Both the position numbers and the translations under genes were made by a program. Positions 59,739 to 64,000 of a DNA stretch of 64,000 bases are shown one piece after another (the stretch's first letter is position 1; every line of letters starts with the position of its first letter). The notes beneath the pieces are model-generated. The model was not told the DNA's origin. It made no database searches and was given only the letters and a program-made list of their open reading frames with translations. Source of the DNA: Mycobacterium kansasii ATCC 12478 (GTDB lineage: Bacteria; Actinomycetota; Actinomycetes; Mycobacteriales; Mycobacteriaceae); assembly GCF_000157895.3 (NCBI RefSeq), contig NC_022663.1:4712001-4776000 (forward strand), read 5' to 3'.

Positions 59739-61834
59739 GGTTGGTGATTGACGTCCTGGGTGGGTTGGGCGGCGTAGCGGTTCCAGTCGCCGCCGGCGTC
59801 GTGGACCCAGTGGACTGCGGTGTTGGGGTGGATGCCGAGTAGGTCGGCGATGACGGCGGCGGGTAGTTGGGCGGCGAGGTGGGTGAGTGCGGCGCGGCGG
59901 CCGGGTTGAGCTCGGATCCCAAGTTTGCGCAGGCGCTCGCCGAGTCGGGCGGCGGTGAGGGGTCTGCCGGGTTGCAGTCCGGGGAACTGCCAGTTGGTGG
60001 TGGGTGGGGTGCCGACTCCTGTGTAGGGGCGGCCATCGCGGACGAGGGCTGTGATGAGCGCGGCAAGCGGTTCGGGGATGTGCAGGTCGTCGGTGCCGAG
60101 TCGCAGAAAGACTTGCTGGCCTTGAGTTTTGATCTGGTCGTGGGTGATCGCCACGATCCGGGCCAGCTGCTGGCCATAGAGCAGCAGTAGTGATCCGGCG
60201 ACCCGGTCGGTGAGTTCGATGGTGTCGTCGTGCAGGAGCCGGGCGATCTGGGCCCATCGTTGGTCGTGGTCGGTGGCCGGGCCCGGGTTGCGTCCGGGGG
60301 TGGCGATGGTGATCGGCCCGGTGTGACCGCCAGCGGCGGCCCATTGGAGGAAATCGCGGACGCGGTATCGCGACGGCGGTTGTCCGGCCAGGTAGTTGTC
60401 GATGTCGGCTTGGCCGGTGTGGGCCAGGGTGGTTTGGTGGTCGGCGAGCCAGTTCAGCAGATCGACTGCGGGGTTGATGTTGGTGCGGGCGTGATGGGTG
60501 TAGGTGCGTGGCCGGTCCCCTCGTGTCGCGGTCACGCGCAGGCGGCGCAGGACCTGCCAGGTGGCGTAGGAGTGGATGAGGCGGCGGTCGCTGTCGCGGG
60601 TGATGCTGGTCAGGGTGCGGGTGAGGAGTTGTTCGGTGGCGCTGAGTTGTTCGTCGCGTTGCGGCAGGACGTTGTTGGCGACCAGGACGGCTCGCAGGTA
60701 TCCGGCGACAGCCGGGCGTGGGTGGGCGTCGAGTGCCTGGTGGGTCGTTTCCACAGCGCCGGAGGCCATTTGGATCAGCAGGGCCGCGCCGGCGCTGTTG
60801 CGTAGCCAGTTCAGCGCGGTGCGTGGAGCGCCGGTGGCGGTGATCGCCTGGTAGATCGGTTGCAGGTCGGGCCGGATGTGGCCGTCGGGGCCCGACAATG
60901 CGGCTGCGGTTCTGCGCTTGAGTGCGCACGGTGCGCACCTGCGGCGTTCGTAGGCTTTGTCCTCGATCCCGCAGTCGGTGCAGGTGTGGCTGACCGGGAC
61001 GCCGGCGCAGTCGGCGCAGATGGTGGCGTTCGGGCCGGGCGGGTGGACAAGGCGCCGTCGGGTATGGCAGGTGGCGCAGGTGCCGCGGCGGCGCAGTGCG
61101 GCGGTGTAGCAGGGGTCGCAGACCGGTCCCTCGGGCCAGCGGGCCGTCGGTGGACGCTGGGCGCCGCAGTGCGCGCACGTCGCGGTCGCCCGAGGCGCGC
61201 ACCCGGCGCAGATCGGGTTCGGGCCCGAGGCGAACGCGCAGGGTCGCCGCCGCCCGCAGCGGCTGCAGAGGGCCTCATGGCCTCGGAAGCAGGAATCGCA
61301 GATATCAGGTTGGCCGTCGCGGGCGCGGCGGGCGATGCGTCGGGTCCGTCCGCATTTGCCGCAGACTCGTTGCGGCCGATCAGCGCACCGCGCGCAGACC
61401 GGCTGGCCCTGCCCGTCGCGGCTGGCGACGGGTTTGACTACACCACAGCGCACGCACGCGGTCGCCAATTGGCGGCGTCGGCAGCGAGCGCACACGCCCC
61501 CGGCCGACGAACGGGTCAATGGCTTGCCGGTGCGAGCGCAACGGGCGCAGACCGGATCGGGCAGGTCCACCCCGCGTGCCCGCAGTTCGGCGACCAGGCG
61601 GCTCACCACCGGCGGTGCGCCGACGGTGAGCGCATCGGCATCGGCGGCCAGGGCGGCGGCCAAGGAGCGGATGACCGCCGGATGGCCGGCCACCGCCTCC
61701 AGCGCAGCGCTGAGCACACCAATCGGGATACCCGGTACCGCCGCCGCGACGGCGGTGCTGATCCGCCCGCGCCCACAACCGCTGCACAACCGCCCCCTGG
61801 CACAGTCCGGGCATCGGGTCTGGTTGGCCGGCAT
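59735..61834 (-). CDS. Large zinc-knuckle protein with degenerate tyrosine-recombinase domain
   Basis: 699 residues. The first 303 residues contain 16 CxxC knuckles (CPDC, CSGC, CARC, CARC, CVRC, CARC, CGKC, CDSC, CSRC, CAGC, CAHC, CDPC, CATC, CADC, CTDC, CAPC), enough for about eight zinc ribbons. Residues about 310-560 look like a SAM-like core-binding region. The last 140 residues follow the tyrosine recombinase fold (LLLLYGQQLARI, IADLLGIHPNTAVHWVHDAG), but the HxxR reads as PGRR, the GH box as GIH and the catalytic Tyr position is Trp. It is thus probably a non-catalytic accessory DNA-binding recombinase subunit. It is the third gene of a recombinase-HTH-zinc protein operon. Confidence 0.85.
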   Translation of the reverse strand: MPANQTRCPDCARGRLCSGCGRGRISTAVAAAVPGIPIGVLSAALEAVAGHPAVIRSLAAALAADADALTVGAPPVVSRLVAELRARGVDLPDPVCARCARTGKPLTRSSAGGVCARCRRRQLATACVRCGVVKPVASRDGQGQPVCARCADRPQRVCGKCGRTRRIARRARDGQPDICDSCFRGHEALCSRCGRRRPCAFASGPNPICAGCAPRATATCAHCGAQRPPTARWPEGPVCDPCYTAALRRRGTCATCHTRRRLVHPPGPNATICADCAGVPVSHTCTDCGIEDKAYERRRCAPCALKRRTAAALSGPDGHIRPDLQPIYQAITATGAPRTALNWLRNSAGAALLIQMASGAVETTHQALDAHPRPAVAGYLRAVLVANNVLPQRDEQLSATEQLLTRTLTSITRDSDRRLIHSYATWQVLRRLRVTATRGDRPRTYTHHARTNINPAVDLLNWLADHQTTLAHTGQADIDNYLAGQPPSRYRVRDFLQWAAAGGHTGPITIATPGRNPGPATDHDQRWAQIARLLHDDTIELTDRVAGSLLLLYGQQLARIVAITHDQIKTQGQQVFLRLGTDDLHIPEPLAALITALVRDGRPYTGVGTPPTTNWQFPGLQPGRPLTAARLGERLRKLGIRAQPGRRAALTHLAAQLPAAVIADLLGIHPNTAVHWVHDAGGDWNRYAAQPTQDVNHQP

Positions 61835-61840
61835 AGGCTT

Positions 61841-62167
61841 TCAGCCTCCGGTGTCGGGCAGCACCCGGGCCCGGGTCGGGCGCTTCGGCGCGGCGGGCCC
61901 GGCCGAGTCCCCTCGGGTCGGCCGGGAACGGGCGACCCGATAGGGCTCGATGAGATCGGCCGGGGTGCACGACAAGATGTCGCACAACGCCGCCAACGTG
62001 GTCAACGACAACCGTTCGGGGACCCCGGCCACCAGCCGGTAGACCTGCTCCCTGGACAGCACCACCCCCCGTTCCGCGAGCAGCGGCACCAGATCCGTGG
62101 TCGCAAACATCCCGGCCGCGGCCATCTTGGTCCGCAGATGCCAGTGATACCCCACCGCAATCCTCAC
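61841..62167 (-). CDS. Small Cro/C1-type HTH protein of the recombinase operon
   Basis: 108 residues from GTG 62167, which overlaps the recombinase stop (GTGA). The HTH is LLAERGVVLSREQVYRLVAG then LSLTTLAALCDILSCTPADLIEP, of the XRE_26 type. A basic, Pro-rich tail follows. It may regulate the operon or act as directionality/accessory factor. The zinc-knuckle gene starts 6 bp after its stop. Confidence 0.85.
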   Translation of the reverse strand: MRIAVGYHWHLRTKMAAAGMFATTDLVPLLAERGVVLSREQVYRLVAGVPERLSLTTLAALCDILSCTPADLIEPYRVARSRPTRGDSAGPAAPKRPTRARVLPDTGG

Positions 62168-63261
62168 CCTGGTGATAATTCCGCACCGAACGCGGCATCC
62201 AACGCCGCACGCAACATCCGGTTCTTGGCGTCGGCGCCGACCTGGGTGTACACCGCCGTCGTAGACGCCCAAGAATGCCCGACCTGCTGCTGGACGAACA
62301 ACGGGTCGACCCCGTCCTCGATCAGGTGGGAGACATAGGAATGACGCAGGCAGTGGACCGACAACTCGGTGGGCAGACCAGCCGCCGCCCGCCATCGGGC
62401 GAACCGGTCATCGACCTGCCGCGGCGAAATCCGCCCGCCCCGTTCGGTCAACCACAGCGCCGGATGCGCCGCCGCGGCGTACCGCGGCCGCACCAGCGTC
62501 AGGTACTGCTCCAACGCCTCGAGTGCCCACGGCATTACCGCGGCCACCGACCGACGTCGCGGCGGGGAACCGCGCATCGCCTTGCCGAACCGCACCTGGC
62601 ACACTCCCAACCCGCCTAACTGCGGAGCAGCCGGGTTCGCCGTAAAGTCGGCCACGTCCAGCATCGCGACCTCGCGGCGCCGCAATCCGAACCCATAGCA
62701 GACCTTGAACAGCGCGGCGTCGCGGAACGCGGCCAACCATCCCTTGCGACCCGACGTGACGGCCTGTTCGGCCCAGTCGTCGGCAGCGTCGAAGAACGCC
62801 TGCAGCTCCGCCCGGGTCAACGGCCGCCGGGCCGGACGCCCCTCGTACTCGCACACGTGCCGGGCGGTGTTCCACTCATGACAGATCTGCGCCGGCCGGG
62901 CACCCACCCGCTGCTCGCACTCGACGACCCAGCCATACCTGTTGTCGCACACATACTCCAGGAACACCGCGACCGCGCCTTGATAGCTGCGTACCGTGGA
63001 ATGCGCCCACCCGCCGGTGGCGATCCAGGACTCCAACTGCCCCGCCGTCCAGGACCACGGCCAGCCGCCGGTGAACTCGACGAACCGGCGCACCGTGCGT
63101 TCGCGCGAACCGATGATCGACTCGCCCAACCGCCGGGCCCGCTGCTGTGACCGCCACCCGTCCAGCATCGCCTCGAACAACGCCGGCTCCGGACGCACTG
63201 GGGTGCAACCGGTTACCAGCGTCAACGCAGCCGAACCGGCCACCCCAGCACCCGCCACCAA
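62164..63261 (-). CDS. Tyrosine recombinase (transposase-like, first gene of trio)
   Basis: 365 residues if TTG 63261 is used, 364 from GTG 63258. A core-binding SAM-like domain (about 45-150) precedes the catalytic domain. Catalytic residues are present: Arg in GFGLRRREVAML, Lys near VRFGKAM, HCLRHSY (HxxR), VGHSW (His/Trp) and the nucleophile Tyr in TTAVYTQVG. It should cleave and join DNA without a free end. It reads away from the iteron region at 63279-63478. Confidence 0.92.
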   Translation of the reverse strand: MVAGAGVAGSAALTLVTGCTPVRPEPALFEAMLDGWRSQQRARRLGESIIGSRERTVRRFVEFTGGWPWSWTAGQLESWIATGGWAHSTVRSYQGAVAVFLEYVCDNRYGWVVECEQRVGARPAQICHEWNTARHVCEYEGRPARRPLTRAELQAFFDAADDWAEQAVTSGRKGWLAAFRDAALFKVCYGFGLRRREVAMLDVADFTANPAAPQLGGLGVCQVRFGKAMRGSPPRRRSVAAVMPWALEALEQYLTLVRPRYAAAAHPALWLTERGGRISPRQVDDRFARWRAAAGLPTELSVHCLRHSYVSHLIEDGVDPLFVQQQVGHSWASTTAVYTQVGADAKNRMLRAALDAAFGAELSPG

Positions 63262-63278
63262 ACCCTCCGGCCATATAT

Positions 63279-63478
63279 GGCATCAGACACCACAATCAGG
63301 CATCAAACGCAACCAAATCAGATGCCTCATCGTGGCATTAGATGCCACCCGACGATCACATCCCAGTTCAGATGGCGTGTCGCCCACACGGTCAGACAGC
63401 GCTGCGGAACGCTCCAAAACTGAAATCCCTTAACGGATCCCAATCACCAACCACCCCGAATGATGCATTAGATGCAAT
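63279..63478. repeat. GGCAT iterons and palindromes at the right end of the element
   Basis: Motifs sharing GGCAT-(C/T)-A occur at 63279-63287 (GGCATCAGA), 63299-63307 (GGCATCAAA), 63318-63327 (inverted, TCAGATGCCT), and as two palindromes: GTGGCATTAGATGCCAC (63332-63348) and TGATGCATTAGATGCAAT (63461-63478). They sit just upstream of the recombinase start and next to the element edge, as expected for recombinase or HTH-protein binding sites. The region is also AT-richer than its surroundings. Confidence 0.75.
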
Positions 63479-63490
63479 TTCGCGCACTTG

Positions 63491-64000
63491 CGCGCCGGTG
63501 GCGTAGGAGTGGCGCAGGTCGTGGAAGGTGATGCGCGATATACCCGCCGCGGCCGCCAGTCTGTCGAAGCGCTGGCGGATCGTGTCGGGATGTGGCGGCC
63601 GGCCGTCCTGGTAGGTGAACAGGTAGTCGCCGGGGTGGTAGGCGTCGCCGAAGAATTCGCGTTCGCTGTCTTGGAGCTGGCGCCAATGGCGTAGCGCCGC
63701 CACGGTGGCGCGGTCGATGGAAATTGTCTGGTCGGCGTTACGGGTCTTGCCACCGGCTTTGTCGAGCGCCCGGCCACCGACCACCACGCGATTGTCGTGC
63801 ACGGTGATCTGGCCAGCGTCCAGGTCGACGTCGGACCATTTCAGACCGCACACCTGGCCGCGTCGAATGCCGGTGGTGAGTTCCAGCAAGAACAGCGCCG
63901 CGAACCGGTCGTCGCGGATTGAGGTGAGAAAGGTCCGGATCTCCTCGGGCTTCCACACCGCGCGGCGGGTTCGCGGCCGGCGCGGTGGCTTGACGTTGCT
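63491..64000 (-). pseudogene. N-terminal and central part of the disrupted tyrosine integrase (5' end outside the window)
   Basis: On the minus strand the catalytic domain is readable: LLELTTGIRRGQVCGLKWSD with the first Arg, a KAGGKTRNADQTISI segment with Lys, and TFHDLRHSYATGA with HxxR. It then runs into element sequence at about 63491 and stops at 63392 (tail EIASNASFGVVGDWD...). The GH box and Tyr are missing here and are found at 59495-59675. The frame is open through the window edge, so the true start is to the right. Confidence 0.85.

Larger units (their letters stand above)
59680..63490 (-). mobile_element. Three-gene tyrosine-recombinase element inserted in an integrase gene
   Basis: About 3.8 kb carrying only the recombinase, the HTH protein and the zinc-knuckle protein, all on the minus strand and overlapping or nearly so. 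It separates the N-terminal (63491-64000) and C-terminal (59495-59675) parts of a single integrase whose motifs are complementary (HDLRHSYATGA on one side and LRAGISPKVIS on the other). The gene set recalls the tnpA-tnpB-tnpC trio of Tn554 in number and sizes, although the order and the large protein differ. Exact termini were not resolved; no clear target duplication was found by eye. Confidence 0.65.
56622..64000. mobile_element. Putative tRNA-fMet-associated genomic island (left part)
   Basis: Everything right of the tRNA is accessory: lower-GC OLD nuclease, HigBA-like pair, disrupted integrase and nested recombinase trio. Islands commonly integrate at the 3' end of tRNA genes and carry defence and toxin-antitoxin genes plus an integrase. 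The far boundary and the direct repeat are not in the window, so the extent and the attachment site are inferred. Confidence 0.5.

Noticed and set aside
56545..64000. A second copy of the tRNA-fMet 3' end marking the right attachment site
   Set aside because: Not seen by eye anywhere to the right of the tRNA in the window; it may lie beyond 64000 or be absent.

Overview
The window is chromosomal DNA of a high-GC, slow-growing Mycobacterium that is related to M. tuberculosis but is not a member of its complex. About 54 kb follow, in inverted order, the M. tuberculosis block from aroA (Rv3227) to Rv3193c. Landmarks are the SRAP protein, sigH-rshA, pdtaS, whiB1, entC, rhlE, moeZ, adnA-adnB, nudC, mrx1, uvrD2, whiB7, Rv3197 and the UPF0182 protein. 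Gene names were assigned by recalling family sequences and gene order; no database search was run.

Accessory segment 1 (about 1.8-11.1 kb) sits between the SRAP gene and the sigH-linked short-chain dehydrogenase. It holds a fatty acyl-CoA ligase, a class II (Pseudomonas-type) polyhydroxyalkanoate synthase and a matching PhaZ-type depolymerase in one tight operon. A PucR-family regulator is divergent from the operon and a second one lies nearby. Next to them lie two decayed genes: a frameshifted 3-hydroxyacyl-CoA dehydrogenase and a FAD oxidoreductase with three lesions. Together they look like a partly eroding medium-chain PHA storage locus.

The core block (11-54.7 kb) carries stress and redox regulation (SigH/RshA, PdtaS, WhiB1, WhiB7 with an uORF and attenuator leader, Mrx1), DNA repair (AdnAB, UvrD2, SRAP, an alkyltransferase-like protein), cofactor genes (EntC, MoeZ) and conserved envelope proteins. 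It is punctuated by two minisatellites (six copies of 56 bp and six copies of 57 bp), a duplicated long hairpin between moeZ and the next gene, and a small Hsp20 plus J-domain pair. Short genes include ribosomal protein bL37, the whiB7 uORF and several small conserved proteins.

From 54.7 kb to the end the window is accessory. An RtcB RNA ligase is followed by an initiator tRNA-Met with a strong terminator. Beyond the tRNA is what looks like a genomic island: a lower-GC OLD-family ATPase/TOPRIM nuclease, a HigBA-like toxin-antitoxin pair with an operator palindrome, and an integrase gene split by a nested element. The nested element has three translationally coupled genes: an active-looking tyrosine recombinase, a small HTH protein, and a 699-residue protein with 16 CxxC knuckles and a recombinase-like domain lacking the catalytic tyrosine. 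GGCAT iterons and palindromes lie at its right end. The PHA operon and this three-gene element nested in an integrase are the most notable systems.
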